A DNA stretch of 64,000 nucleotides from CAWDZK01 sp963726615 (GTDB lineage: Bacteria > Actinomycetota > Actinomycetes > JACCUZ01), in NCBI GenBank assembly GCA_963726615.1, contig CAVSCX010000021.1, positions 124,001 through 188,000 of the forward strand, in the 5' to 3' direction. Numbering within the stretch: the first letter of the stretch is position 1; every line of letters starts with the position of its first letter. Below are positions 42,553-51,577 of this stretch, one piece after another. Made by a program: the position numbers and the translations under genes. The notes beneath the pieces are model-generated. The model was not told where the DNA came from, searched no databases, and saw only the letters and a list, made by a program, of their open reading frames with translations.

Positions 42553-43035
42553 ATGAGGCTCCGCCGCAGGTCGCTGCTGCCCGACGACGCCCGCGCGGCC
42601 CTGCCGCTGGAGCGCGGTGAGCGCGTGATCGCTGCGGCGAGGGAGACCGCCGGCGGTTGGGTCGTGGCCACCGGGCAGGCGTTGGTGACCGCGGGTGGGC
42701 GGACCTCGTGGACAGACGTCGCGCACGCCCAGTGGTACGACGAGGAGCAGGTGCTGGCCCTCGACCCGGTGCCCGGTGCGGGCCGGCCGCACCGGTGGCG
42801 GCTGGCCGAGCCCGGCCGGCTGCCGGAGACGGTGCACGAGCGGGTGATGGCGAGCATCGTGCTCAGCCGCCGGGTGCCGGTCCCGGGCGGGGCGGTGCGG
42901 CTCGTGGCCCGCCGGGGGCGGAGCGGCGAGCTGCTCTGGCAGGTCGTCCCGGACGCCGAGACCGACCTGGACAGGACGGACGTCGGGGCCCGGGTGGAGG
43001 AGGCGCTGGCCGAGCTCCGCGCCGAGCTGGGCTGA
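42553..43035 (+). CDS. Conserved actinobacterial hypothetical protein, 160 aa
   Basis: The protein starts MRLRRRSLLPDDARAALPLE and has a beta-rich core (GGWVVATGQALVTAGG, WTDVAHAQWYDEEQVL). Its C-terminal helix is EEALAELRAELG. I know similar short proteins next to dnaG/sigma loci in actinobacteria, but no function. It appears monocistronic and leaderless, and converges on the topoisomerase gene with 21 nt between stops. Confidence 0.75.
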   Translation: MRLRRRSLLPDDARAALPLERGERVIAAARETAGGWVVATGQALVTAGGRTSWTDVAHAQWYDEEQVLALDPVPGAGRPHRWRLAEPGRLPETVHERVMASIVLSRRVPVPGGAVRLVARRGRSGELLWQVVPDAETDLDRTDVGARVEEALAELRAELG

Positions 43036-43056
43036 CGACGACCGGCCTCCAGGCCG

Positions 43057-44136
43057 TCAGGCGGCCTTCGCCCTGGGCGCCGCGGGACTCGTGGCCCGGC
43101 GCCGGTGCGCGGCGGTCGCGGGCCTGCGCAGCAGCCTCAGGACGGCCTCCTCGATCGTGCCGTGCGTCGCCGGCTGGCCGAAGGCGGCCTCGGCGCCGAG
43201 CCGCTCCAGCGACGGCGCGATGGTGGTGCCGTCGTCGTACAGGTCGATGACCCGCGGATCGATGTAGGACGACCGGCAGACCGCAGGGGTGTTGCCGAGG
43301 TACTGCGCCACCTCGCTCACCACCCGGCTGACCGCCCGCTTGCGGGCCGACTCGGAGGTCGGGGCCCGGGTCGACACCGCCAGACCCACGGCCGTCAGCA
43401 CGGTGGCGTGCCAGGTGCGGAAGTCCTTGGCGCTGACCTCGGCGCCGACGACATCCCGCAGGTAGGCGTTGATGTCGGCGGTGGTGACGTCGTGCCAGCC
43501 GTCGCGGTCCTTGTACGCCAGCAGTTCCTTGCCGGGGTCGGCCCGTGCGAGCAGCGACGAGACGACCTTGCGGACGCTCGGGTCGACGATGGCCTGCACC
43601 CGATGCTTGCCGCTCTTCGCCGTGTAGTCGAAGACGACCAGGTCGCCGGTGACAGTCACGTGCCGGCGGCGCATCGTGGCCAGCCCGAACGACCCGTTCT
43701 CCTCGGCGTAGGACTCACCGCCGATCCGGAAGAACCCGAGGTCCAGCAGGCGGAAGGCGGCGGCGAGGACCCGCTGCTTGGTCATGCCGCGCTGACCCAG
43801 GTGCTCATGCACCCGCGCACGTGCGGCGGGCAGCCGGCGGGCGAACAGCAGCACCCGCTCGTGCTTCTCGGCGTCACGCTGGACCCGCCACTCGTCGTGG
43901 TACCGGTACTGCCGGCGGCCGGCGGCGTCGGTCCCGACCGCCTGGATGTGACCGCGCGGGTGCGGGCAGATCCACACGTCGGTCCAGGCCGGGGGGATCA
44001 CCAGGCCCGCAATGCGCTGCAGGACCACGGGGTCGGTCACCGTGCTGCCGTCAGGGGAGCAGTAGGAGAACCCCCGCCCGCGCTTGACCCGGGCGATGCC
44101 CGGACCCGCGCAGTCGACGCGTCGTAGCCTCGCCAT
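43057..44136 (-). CDS. DNA topoisomerase IB (poxvirus/bacterial type)
   Basis: This 359-residue type IB enzyme relaxes supercoils through a 3'-phosphotyrosine link. It has CPHPRGHIQAVGTDAAGRRQ, YRYHDEWRVQRD, the catalytic Arg/Lys region (SGKHRVQ), KDFRTWHATV, and the nucleophile in CRSSYIDPRVI about 65 residues from the end. The C-terminal Ala/Arg-rich tail probably binds DNA. The ATG at 44136 gives the usual RRVDCAGPGI start. Confidence 0.9.
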   Translation of the reverse strand: MARLRRVDCAGPGIARVKRGRGFSYCSPDGSTVTDPVVLQRIAGLVIPPAWTDVWICPHPRGHIQAVGTDAAGRRQYRYHDEWRVQRDAEKHERVLLFARRLPAARARVHEHLGQRGMTKQRVLAAAFRLLDLGFFRIGGESYAEENGSFGLATMRRRHVTVTGDLVVFDYTAKSGKHRVQAIVDPSVRKVVSSLLARADPGKELLAYKDRDGWHDVTTADINAYLRDVVGAEVSAKDFRTWHATVLTAVGLAVSTRAPTSESARKRAVSRVVSEVAQYLGNTPAVCRSSYIDPRVIDLYDDGTTIAPSLERLGAEAAFGQPATHGTIEEAVLRLLRRPATAAHRRRATSPAAPRAKAA

Positions 44137-44157
44137 GGCAGTCCCCCCGTCCCCGGC

Positions 44158-44457
44158 TCAGCCGACGTGGCCGTTGGGGCCACCCGTCGCGCCGCTGTCG
44201 TGCTCGTGCCCGGAGCCCAGCCAGGCCGGCGTCTTGTCGCCCAGCCGGTCGCCGATCCGGTCGGCCGCCTTGTCCTTGGCGGTCGCCAGGGCGTCGCCGG
44301 CCTGGTGCTGCAGGGACGACGCCGTCGACTGGACGGCAGGGTTGGCCATGAACGAGCGTGCGGCGCTGCGGATCTGCTCGTAGCGGCCCCGCCCGGCGCG
44401 GGCGCCGAGCACGTAGCCGGCAGCGAAACCGGCGAGGAAGGTTGCTCTGGTGCGCAT
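44158..44457 (-). CDS. Small YtxH-like membrane-associated protein
   Basis: This 99-residue protein has an N-terminal hydrophobic segment (TFLAGFAAGYVLGARAG, about 5-21) followed by RGRYEQIRSAARSF and an amphipathic Ala-rich region (DALATAKDKAADRIGDRLG). This is the pattern of short YtxH-like envelope proteins. GGGAG lies 6-7 nt before the ATG at 44457. It is upstream of topoisomerase IB with 21 nt between and could share its transcript. Confidence 0.75.
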   Translation of the reverse strand: MRTRATFLAGFAAGYVLGARAGRGRYEQIRSAARSFMANPAVQSTASSLQHQAGDALATAKDKAADRIGDRLGDKTPAWLGSGHEHDSGATGGPNGHVG

Positions 44458-44574
44458 GGCTGCTCCCGAGGTTCGGTGGCGGTCGTCGAGGTCCCTACCC
44501 TGGCCCATCCGCCAGGAACCGTGCGATAGCCTGTCCGGGCTCGTCGGGCGGCCCCCAGGGTTCTCCGCACGCCG

Positions 44575-44647
44575 TCCCGCATAGCTCAATTGGCAGAGCA
44601 ACCGGCTGTTAACCGGTAGGTTCCTGGTTCGAGTCCAGGTGCGGGAG
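44575..44647 (+). tRNA. tRNA-Asn (GTT)
   Basis: This 73-nt cloverleaf has acceptor stem TCCCGCA/TGCGGGA with discriminator G, T-loop GGTTCGAGTCC and anticodon GTT at 44608-44610. CCA is not encoded. A TAGCCT at 44527-44532 is a candidate -10 box. Confidence 0.95.
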
Positions 44648-44677
44648 CCCCTCATTTCCGGGCCACCGCCGGCTCCC

Positions 44678-44754
44678 GGGGTGGTAGCTCAGCCGGTTAG
44701 AGCAGGGGACTCATAATCCCTGGGTCGTGGGTTCGAGTCCCACCCGCCCCACCA
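44678..44754 (+). tRNA. tRNA-Met (CAT), elongator type
   Basis: The cloverleaf has acceptor GGGGTGG/CCGCCCC with one T-G pair, discriminator A, encoded CCA (44752-44754) and anticodon CAT at 44712-44714. A fully paired acceptor end is the elongator pattern, not initiator; an Ile2 role for a modified CAT cannot be excluded. It lies 30 nt behind tRNA-Asn and probably shares the precursor. Confidence 0.9.
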
Positions 44755-44894
44755 CTATTCGACTTCGTGTGCGTTGGTCGCGATCCGTCCGAGAAGTGCT
44801 CGAAAACTCGGGGCCGGAGCCTCTTCACGTCGGGCCGAACCGGTGGCACGCTCCCATCGACCGGTTCGGGTCCATCCACAGGGGGGTTGCGCTG

Positions 44895-45848
44895 ATGCGC
44901 GGTGTACGTGTCGGAGGCCGGCTGGGTGTGCTGGTGACCGGGGTCGCGGTGTCCTCGCTGGTGGCAGCGGGCGGTGCGGCGACGCCGTGTCGCTTCCGCT
45001 GGCAGCCGGCTTCACCGGCCCGCTCCAGATCGCCGGCGTCGACATCCGCAAGAGCAAGGTGACCTTCACCACGAGCAGTGGTGAGGGGGCAGCGAACCCC
45101 TTCGCTGCTCAAGCGCTGGTACCCGAACGGCCGGGTCGGGACGCTCGCGGACCTGCGCGGATACGAGGCCACCGTGAACCCCGACAAGAACGCGCGGTAC
45201 GGCTTCCGCGGTATCAGTGACTCCTGCGCGGCCCAGCTGCCGGCCGAGCTCGGACCGGCGACCTACACCGGGATCGTGGACTCGCACCCGTACGCCGTGG
45301 CCGTCCAGCGTGACGGCACCAGCTACGTGGCCGACGCCGCGGGCAACGACATCGTCGCCGTCGATCCCCGCGGCACCATCCGCACGGTGGCCGTGCTGCC
45401 GCCGTCGCCGACCAAGGTCACGGCAGAGGCGGCCGGCGCCTTGGGCCTGCCTGACTGCACCGTCGGTCTGACCTACTGGTTCGAGCCGGTGCCGACCGAC
45501 GTCGAGATCGGTCCGGACGGGCTGCTGTACGTGTCCAGCCTGCCCGGCGGGCCGCAGGACCCCAGCCTGGGCGCACGAGGCGCGGTCTTCACCGTCGACC
45601 CGGCGACCGGTTGGACGAGCACACTCGCGAGCGGCTTCCTGACGGCGACCAACGTCGCGGTGAACCAGAAGGGCCGGGTCTTCGTGGCGGAGCTCTTCGG
45701 GGACCAGGTGTCGCAGGTCCGCAACGGTCACGCGGTGCCCGTCGCGAGCCTGTCGACCCCGGCTGCGCTGGAGTGGAGGCACCAGCGGCTCTACGCGACC
45801 ACCGAGGTGTTCGCCCCCGGCGCGGCTGTCGTCACCATCAGGCCGTAG
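44895..45848 (+). pseudogene. ScyD/ScyE-like secreted propeller protein with two frameshifts
   Basis: A signal peptide (MRGVRVGGRLGVLVTGVAVS...) starts at the ATG at 44895 in one frame. From about 44980 the coding signal moves to a second frame (DAVSLPLAAGFTGPLQIAG), and by about 45110 it returns to the first (LLKRWYPNGRVGTLADLRG) and runs to 45848. The net shift is zero: one base missing near 44980 and one extra near the G5 run at 45083-45088. The rest is a normal NHL/ScyD-type propeller (PYAVAVQRDGTSYVADAAGN, PTDVEIGPDGLLYVSSLPGG). It is a damaged gene or a place with two sequencing errors. Confidence 0.7.
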
Positions 45849-45856
45849 CGCCTCGG

Positions 45857-45872
45857 CGACCCCCGGGGGTCG
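45857..45872. terminator. 16-bp perfect palindrome after ScyD-like gene
   Basis: CGACCCCCGGGGGTCG starts 9 nt after the stop codon. It could fold as a 6-bp stem with a CCGG loop. No T-tract follows, so termination is possible but not certain. Confidence 0.4.
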
Positions 45873-45994
45873 GCTGCCCGTCCGGATCGGCCCGGCCCGG
45901 TCCTTGCGCGGGGGGCGGGGCGGGTGGGAGCGTCGGCATCCGGACCCCGCCTGACAGCCGACGGCAGCAGGGCACCAACAGCAAAGGACTCGAG

Positions 45995-46414
45995 ATGTCG
46001 GACGACGCCAGACTCGCGCAGCTGCGTTCGGTGCCGCTGTTCGCGGCAGTCAAGGACAAGCAGCTCAAGGACATCCTCGGGCGCACCCGCGAGGTCGAGC
46101 ACACCGGTGGCGAGATCCTCGAGGAGGGGGCCAAGGGGGTCGGCTTCCACCTGATCCTCGAGGGGACGGCGACCGTGCTGCAGCACGGCGAGGTCCGGCG
46201 CACCCTCGGCCCCGGCGACTACTTCGGCGAGATCTCGATGATCGACGGCAAGCCGCGCTCGGCCACGATCCGCCCCGAGGGCACGGTCCGCACCCTCTCG
46301 CTCGCTGCCTGGAACTTCGCGCCGCTGATCGAGAAGAACCCTCAGCTGGCGCACGAGCTGCTCCTGGGGCTGTGCGCCCACGTCCGCGAGGCAGAGGCCC
46401 GGTCGGCCGGCTGA
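45995..46414 (+). CDS. Cyclic-nucleotide-binding domain protein (Crp-like, no HTH)
   Basis: This 139-residue protein is a single cNMP-binding domain: LRSVPLFAAVKDKQLKDIL, HTGGEILEEGAKGVGFHLIL, and GPGDYFGEISMIDGKPRSAT, where the phosphate-binding Glu and Arg lie. There is no DNA-binding domain, so it probably controls a partner protein after binding cAMP or a similar ligand. AAAGGA precedes the ATG at 45995. Confidence 0.87.
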   Translation: MSDDARLAQLRSVPLFAAVKDKQLKDILGRTREVEHTGGEILEEGAKGVGFHLILEGTATVLQHGEVRRTLGPGDYFGEISMIDGKPRSATIRPEGTVRTLSLAAWNFAPLIEKNPQLAHELLLGLCAHVREAEARSAG

Positions 46415-46641
46415 CGCAGCGGCGTCGACAGGCCCGCCCGGCAGCCCGTGGAAATCGTCGTCACTGGCCGCGCCCGAGCGTGCCGGACCGGCGTTTCCCT
46501 TGCGCCACAACGGGTACCCGGCGTACGGATCTCGCAGCCGACATCATCTTTCGTCCGGGCGGGGGCGCGGGTTAGTCTCCCCCCGGCGGTTCGCCGAAGC
46601 AGCCGGCGTCTGCGAGGCTCAGCGACTCATGGGGGCCCTTG

Positions 46642-47025
46642 ATGATCAGCTTGCTCGACCCGCACCAGGTAGGACCGCACACCGTCGTCGGCGTCGCCGG
46701 TGAGCTGGACGCGACCACGGCGCCCGCCCTGCGCGACGCCGTGCTGGGCCTGCTCAACCGTGGCGTCGACAGCCTCGTGATCGACCTGCACGGGGTGACC
46801 TTCATCGACTCCACCGGCGTCGGCAGCCTGCTCCGGATCCACCACCGTCAGGGCCTGCTGGGCGGCGCCGTGCACTTCGTCGCCGACCAGCCCTCCGTCC
46901 TGCGGGTGCTGGACCTGATGCAGCTCACCCGGCGCCTGCACGTGGCGCCCAGCGTCGCCGCGATCGCCGACTGCTGTCCACGGGAGCCGCTCGCCGGCCG
47001 GCGGGGTCAGGTCACTTCCCGCTGA
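46642..47025 (+). CDS. STAS-domain anti-sigma factor antagonist
   Basis: This 127-residue protein has the STAS fold with VVGVAGELDATTAPALRDAV and LVIDLHGVTFIDSTGVGSLL; Ser57 in the DST motif is the predicted phosphorylation site. Such proteins release a sigma factor from its anti-sigma kinase when dephosphorylated. No kinase or phosphatase partner is in the window. A GGGGG site precedes the ATG at 46642; a TTG one codon earlier is the only near alternative. Confidence 0.88.
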   Translation: MISLLDPHQVGPHTVVGVAGELDATTAPALRDAVLGLLNRGVDSLVIDLHGVTFIDSTGVGSLLRIHHRQGLLGGAVHFVADQPSVLRVLDLMQLTRRLHVAPSVAAIADCCPREPLAGRRGQVTSR

Positions 47026-47147
47026 CCAACCGTCACCGTCGGTGACGGCGACGCGGGGGAACCTCCCGATTTCCCCGATCCCGCACGCAGCGTCATGTCC
47101 GCCGCCTAGCCTGATGATCGTTCGGGGCTGGCGGCGGAAGGACCACG

Positions 47148-47735
47148 ATGGATGCACCGGAGCGCGGCTCTGCGCCGGTCGCCGACGAGCGCCCGGTCCT
47201 CGTCCGCGAGACCGGCCCGAGGCTTGTCGACCGCCCGCTGCCAGCGGGGCGGCGTCGGTCCGGGCTCGGCCTGCGCCGCGCGGTGCTGGCCGGCGTCGCT
47301 GTGGGCGCCTTGCTCGCGGCGGGGCTGGGTGGCTGGCTGGCCACCCGGGGCGACGACGCCGTGACCACCGGGGGCGGACCCGCGGCGGCCCCCGCCCCGC
47401 CGGCGGCTCTGAGCGTGCACGCGACAGCGCCCACCGGAGTCGTCGCCGGCACTGCCGCCGCCATCGAGGTCCGGTACGCCGACGGTGCGGGCACCTTCAG
47501 CGGGTCCACCGAGGAGTGGGGCGACGGCGTGGGCGCCAGCTCACTCGAGGACGGCCGGTGCGGCTCGTCCGCTGCCGATGCCGCGTCGAGCGGGACCTAC
47601 CAGGCCCGGCACACCTGGGCCGAACCCGGCACCTACACCGTGCGCGTCGCGGTCTCCAGCTACACCTGCGCCGGCGGGGCACCGGTCGCCGAGGAGGCCA
47701 GCACCACGGTCACCGTCGTCGTCGCGGCACCCTGA
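47148..47735 (+). CDS. Membrane-anchored PKD-like domain protein
   Basis: This 195-residue protein has a cytoplasmic ~42-residue tail, one transmembrane helix (about 44-66, AVLAGVAVGALLAAGLGGWL) and an extracellular Ig-like/PKD domain: VEVRYADGAG-like strands, EEWGDGVG and YQARHTWAEPGTYTVRVAVS, with two Cys that may form a disulfide. Function is unknown; the architecture suggests a surface-exposed binding module. The stop abuts that of the convergent gene. Confidence 0.7.
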   Translation: MDAPERGSAPVADERPVLVRETGPRLVDRPLPAGRRRSGLGLRRAVLAGVAVGALLAAGLGGWLATRGDDAVTTGGGPAAAPAPPAALSVHATAPTGVVAGTAAAIEVRYADGAGTFSGSTEEWGDGVGASSLEDGRCGSSAADAASSGTYQARHTWAEPGTYTVRVAVSSYTCAGGAPVAEEASTTVTVVVAAP

Positions 47736-48161
47736 CTAGAACTTGAACGGTTTCGGCGGCGCGTTGAGCGTGGCGCGGGGACAGGTCGCGAGGACCAGCC
47801 CGCCGAAGCCGAGGGCCTCGTCGCAGAGCGAGGACACGGTCCAGCCGTGCTTGGTGCCGATCCTGGTCACTGTCACCCGGTAGATCGTGATCTCGTACTT
47901 GGTCGGCGTCCCGTAGGCGACCTGCACGGTGCCGAGGAGCTCCGCGCCCGCCGGGTTGCCGTAGCTCTCCCAGGAGCGGTCGTACCGGCTCCACAGCGTC
48001 GGCTCCGACTGCCACAGACCGCCGTTCTGAACGTCTCGGAGGGCGAGCTCGACGAGGATCGAGCGGGCAGACTCCTCCGGGACGATCGCCGCCGGTCGGA
48101 TGACCTCGGACACGACACCCTCGTCGTAGGCCTCGGCAATCAGCAGCTCAGGATTGTGCAC
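47736..48161 (-). CDS. Hypothetical protein, 141 aa
   Basis: This soluble protein has no signal peptide. It contains SARSILVELALRDVQNGGLW, SRYDRSWESYGNPAGAELLG and a beta hairpin TKYEITIYRVTVTRIG. I do not recognise a family. The GTG at 48161 is chosen because GAGAGG lies 7 nt upstream; the frame stays open to 48197. It is convergent with the PKD-domain gene, whose stop it touches. Between it and the next gene are 237 nt with no feature I can support. Confidence 0.6.
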   Translation of the reverse strand: MHNPELLIAEAYDEGVVSEVIRPAAIVPEESARSILVELALRDVQNGGLWQSEPTLWSRYDRSWESYGNPAGAELLGTVQVAYGTPTKYEITIYRVTVTRIGTKHGWTVSSLCDEALGFGGLVLATCPRATLNAPPKPFKF

Positions 48162-48398
48162 GGGCACGCCTCTCGATCGCAGGCACGGTGTCTGCACCGG
48201 GTGTATCGGCGCCCCCGGGCCCGGACTACAGGGACGATTCGGTAAAGACGGGAGGCTGCTGGTGCCGGTGTGACGGCTGTGGCATCATCGACGTCAGCAC
48301 CACCACAGGAACCGCCCGCTAGGAACGCTGTTCGGGACCCGTCCCGCCGTGTGAGGCCGCTGGGGAAGGCGCACCTCGCGTCGAGCTAGGAGGTTCCG

Positions 48399-48896
48399 GT
48401 GGCGACCCGTGGCGTTGTCTATGTCCATTCCGCACCGCCCGCACTGTGCCCGCACCTGGAGTGGGCCGTCGGCGGGGTCCTCGGCGTGCGCGTCAGCATC
48501 GACTGGACGCCCCAGCCGGCAGCCCCGGGCACCGTCCGGGGCGAGCTCTCGTGGCAGGCCGACGCCGGCACCGGCGGCCGGCTGGCCAGCGCGCTGCGCG
48601 ACTGGGTGCACCTGCGCTTCGAGGTCACCGAGGAGCCGGCCGCGGGGGCCGAGGGGGAGCGCTGGTCGGCGACCCCCACGTTGGGGTTGTTCCACGCGAC
48701 CACCGGCGTGCACGGGGACATCCTGGTGCGCGAGGACCGGCTGAGGGCTGCCCTGGCCCGGGCCGCCTCGGACCCGGCCACCTCGGTGGTGGCCGAGATG
48801 GAGGGCCTGCTGGGCAAGGCCTGGGACGACGAGCTCGAGGCGTTCCGGTACGCCGGTGACGGCGCGCCGGTCCGCTGGCTGCACCAGGTCGTCTGA
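48399..48896 (+). CDS. DUF3145 family protein
   Basis: This 165-residue protein begins RGVVYVHSAPPALCPHLEWA and has GLFHATTGVHGDILVREDRL and a C-terminal YAGDGAPVRWLHQVV, all DUF3145 landmarks. The family is confined to actinobacteria and is regularly found beside the fabD-fabH-acpP-fabF cluster, as here, so a link to fatty-acid synthesis is likely but unproven. AGGAGG lies 6 nt before the GTG. It converges on accD with 7 nt between stops. Confidence 0.9.
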   Translation: MATRGVVYVHSAPPALCPHLEWAVGGVLGVRVSIDWTPQPAAPGTVRGELSWQADAGTGGRLASALRDWVHLRFEVTEEPAAGAEGERWSATPTLGLFHATTGVHGDILVREDRLRAALARAASDPATSVVAEMEGLLGKAWDDELEAFRYAGDGAPVRWLHQVV

Positions 48897-48903
48897 CCGG
48901 CCG

Positions 48904-50316
48904 TCAGAGGGGGATGTTGCCGTGGTCGCCGCGGGTGGCCGGCGCGGCGGCGATCGCGGCGGCCAGCGCGGACCGGGTCCGGGTCGGCTCGACGACCTCG
49001 TCCACGACGCCGATCTCCTGGGCCCGGGCCAGGCCCCCGGCGAGCTTCTCGTGCTCGACCGCCAGCTCCTGCTCGACCTCGCCGCGCACGTCCGCAGGCA
49101 CCTCGGCCAGCCGTCGACGGTGCAGGATCCGCACCGCGGCGACGGCGCCCATGACGGCGACCTCCGCCCCCGGCCAGGCGAACACCCGGGTGGCGCCGAG
49201 CGAGCGGGAGTTCATCGCGATGTACGCGCCGCCGTACGCCTTGCGGGTCACCAGCGTCACCCGCGGGACCGTGGACTCGGCGAAGGCGTGCAGCAGCTTC
49301 GCACCACGACGCACGACGCCGTCCCACTCCTGCCCGACACCGGGCAGGTAGCCCGGTACGTCCACCACCACGACCATCGGGACACCGAAGGCGTCGCACA
49401 TCCGCACGAACCGCGCCGCCTTCTCTGCCGAGGCGGAGTCGAGGCAGCCGCCCAGCCGCAGGGGGTTGTTGGCGATGACGCCGACGGTGCGCCCTCCGAG
49501 GCGACCGAGCGTGGTGGTCACGTTCGGCGCCCACCTCGGGTGCAGCTCGAGGACGCTGCCGTCGTCGAGGAGCGCGTGGACGATCGGGTGGACGTCGTAG
49601 GCGCGCTTGGGCGACTCCGGCAGGAACTGCGCCAGGTCGCGGTCCTCGACGGTGCCCATCTCCCTCTGGTCGCCCAGGAGGGCGGCCAGCCGTCGCGCCT
49701 CGCCGTAGGCGTCCTCCTGGGTCGGCGCGACCACGTGCACGACCCCGGAACGGCGACCGTGCGGCTCGGGGCCGCCGAGCCGCAGGGCGTCGACGTCCTC
49801 GCCGGTGACCGACCGGACGACGTCAGGACCGGTCACGAAGACCCGGCCCTCGGGGCCGAGGATGACCACGTCGGTCAGCGCCGGGCCGTACGCCGCGCCG
49901 CCCGCCGCCGGTCCCAGCACCACCGAGATCTGCGGGACCTTGCCGGACGCCCTGGTCATGATCGCGAACACCTCGCCGACGGCATGCAGCGAGACGACGC
50001 CCTCCCGCAGCCGTGCCCCCCCGGAGTGCCACAGCCCGATGACCGGGCAGCCCTCGGCGATTGCGCGCTCGTAGGCGGCGAGGACCACCGCACAACCGGC
50101 CTCGCCCATCGCGCCGCCCTGGATGGTGGCGTCCGAGCAGAACGCCACCGACGTCGCACCGTCGATGCGACCGATCGCCGCCAGCATGCCCGAGTCGTCC
50201 TCGGCGGTGAGCAGCTCGACGGCGCCGGGATCGAACAGCTGCCCGAGCCGGGTCAGCGGGTTGCGCGGGTCGCCGGCCTTGTCGACCTCGACCTTGTGGC
50301 CCGCGGTGACAGTCAC
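48904..50316 (-). CDS. accD: Acyl-CoA carboxylase carboxyltransferase (beta) subunit
   Basis: This 470-residue carboxyltransferase transfers CO2 from biotin to acetyl- or propionyl-CoA. It has the crotonase-like halves of the AccD5/AccD6 type: LWHSGGARLREGV, GPAAGGAAYGPALTD, PGYLPGVGQEWDGVVRRGAK and TRKAYGGAYIAMNSRSLGA. Placement as last gene of the fab cluster matches mycobacterial accD6, which makes malonyl-CoA. The biotin-carrying alpha subunit is not in the window. The GTG follows the fabF stop with no gap. Confidence 0.92.
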   Translation of the reverse strand: MTVTAGHKVEVDKAGDPRNPLTRLGQLFDPGAVELLTAEDDSGMLAAIGRIDGATSVAFCSDATIQGGAMGEAGCAVVLAAYERAIAEGCPVIGLWHSGGARLREGVVSLHAVGEVFAIMTRASGKVPQISVVLGPAAGGAAYGPALTDVVILGPEGRVFVTGPDVVRSVTGEDVDALRLGGPEPHGRRSGVVHVVAPTQEDAYGEARRLAALLGDQREMGTVEDRDLAQFLPESPKRAYDVHPIVHALLDDGSVLELHPRWAPNVTTTLGRLGGRTVGVIANNPLRLGGCLDSASAEKAARFVRMCDAFGVPMVVVVDVPGYLPGVGQEWDGVVRRGAKLLHAFAESTVPRVTLVTRKAYGGAYIAMNSRSLGATRVFAWPGAEVAVMGAVAAVRILHRRRLAEVPADVRGEVEQELAVEHEKLAGGLARAQEIGVVDEVVEPTRTRSALAAAIAAAPATRGDHGNIPL

Positions 50317-51573
50317 CTAGTCCACGCTCCTGACGGCGAGGGCGACGTTGTGGCCGCCGAAGCCGAACGAGTTGTTGAGAGCGAGGAGCTCGCCGTCGGG
50401 CAGCACCCGTGGTTCGCTGCGGACCACGTCGAGGTGCACGTCGTCGTCGAGGTTCTCCAGGTTGGTCGTCGCCGGGGCCTTGCGGTCCCGCAGGGCGAGC
50501 AGGGTGGCGATCGTCTCCACAGCGCCGGCGGCGCCGAGCAGGTGGCCCGTCATCGACTTGGTGGCCGACACGCAGACGCCCTCGGTGGCGTCCCCGAGGG
50601 CGAGCCGGATCGCGCCGACCTCGGCGACGTCGCCGACCGGCGTCGAGGTCGCGTGCGCGTTGATGTGCACGACGTCGGAGGGCGTGGCGCCGGCCGACTC
50701 GACCGCCTTGGCCATGGCCCGTGCCGCACCGGCACCGACCGGGTCGGGCTGGGCGATGTGGTGGGCGTCGGAGCTGATGCCGGTGCCGGCGATCTCGCCG
50801 TAGACGGTGGCGCCGCGGCTCCGGGCGTGCTCCAGCGTCTCGAGCACCAGGACTCCGCAGCCCTCGCCGAGCACGAACCCGTCGCGGCCCTTGTCATAGG
50901 GGCGAGACGCGCGCTCCGGCTCGTCGTTGCGGGTCGAGAGCGCATGCATTGCTGCGAAGCCGGCCAGCGGCAGCGGGTGGATCGCCGCCTCGGTGCCACC
51001 GGCCGCGACGATGTCGGCGCGCCCGCTGCGGATCATGTCGACGGCGTAGGCGATCGCCTCGGCGCCGCTGGAGCAGGCACTCACCGGGGTGTGGACGCCG
51101 GCCCGGGCCCCGAGCTCCAGCCCCACCTGGGCGGCCGGGCCGTTGGGCATGAGCATCGGCACCGTCATCGGCAGGACCCGGCGGGCACCGCGCTCCTTCA
51201 GCGTGTCGTACGCCGACAGCAGCGTCGTGACGCCACCGATGCCGCTCGCGATGACGACCCCGAGCCGCTCGGGGTCGACGTCGGGTGACCCGGCGTCCGC
51301 CCATGCCTCGCGGGAGGCGATCAGGGCGAACTGGCTGCCGCGGTCGGTGCGCTTCATCAGCGGCACCGGAAGCACCTCGGACGGGTCGACCGCCACCGAT
51401 GCCGCGATGTGCACCGGCAGCGTGTCGACCCAGTCCTGGGTCAGGACCTTCACCCCGGACCGGCCGGCCAGCATGCCGGCCCACGTCGACGGGACGTCGC
51501 CACCGAGGGGTGTCGTCGCACCGAGGCCGGTGACGACCACGCGCTGGGAGTCGGACAGTCGGGACCCAGCCAT
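50317..51573 (-). CDS. fabF: Beta-ketoacyl-ACP synthase II
   Basis: This 418-residue condensing enzyme elongates acyl-ACP with malonyl-ACP. It has VVVTGLGATTPLGGD, the nucleophile in SACSSG (Cys167), the two catalytic His in INAHATSTPVGD and NNSFGFGGHN, and SATKSMTGHLLGAAG with the conserved Lys. The ATG at 51573 lies 4 nt after the acpP stop; a GTG at 51585 with AAGG upstream would add four residues and overlap acpP. It is in one operon with accD and acpP. Confidence 0.94.
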   Translation of the reverse strand: MAGSRLSDSQRVVVTGLGATTPLGGDVPSTWAGMLAGRSGVKVLTQDWVDTLPVHIAASVAVDPSEVLPVPLMKRTDRGSQFALIASREAWADAGSPDVDPERLGVVIASGIGGVTTLLSAYDTLKERGARRVLPMTVPMLMPNGPAAQVGLELGARAGVHTPVSACSSGAEAIAYAVDMIRSGRADIVAAGGTEAAIHPLPLAGFAAMHALSTRNDEPERASRPYDKGRDGFVLGEGCGVLVLETLEHARSRGATVYGEIAGTGISSDAHHIAQPDPVGAGAARAMAKAVESAGATPSDVVHINAHATSTPVGDVAEVGAIRLALGDATEGVCVSATKSMTGHLLGAAGAVETIATLLALRDRKAPATTNLENLDDDVHLDVVRSEPRVLPDGELLALNNSFGFGGHNVALAVRSVD

Positions 51574-51577
51574 CTGT

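Noticed and set aside
44697..44879. Short minus-strand open frame over tRNA-Met
   Set aside because: It is the antisense of the tRNA gene and its flank.
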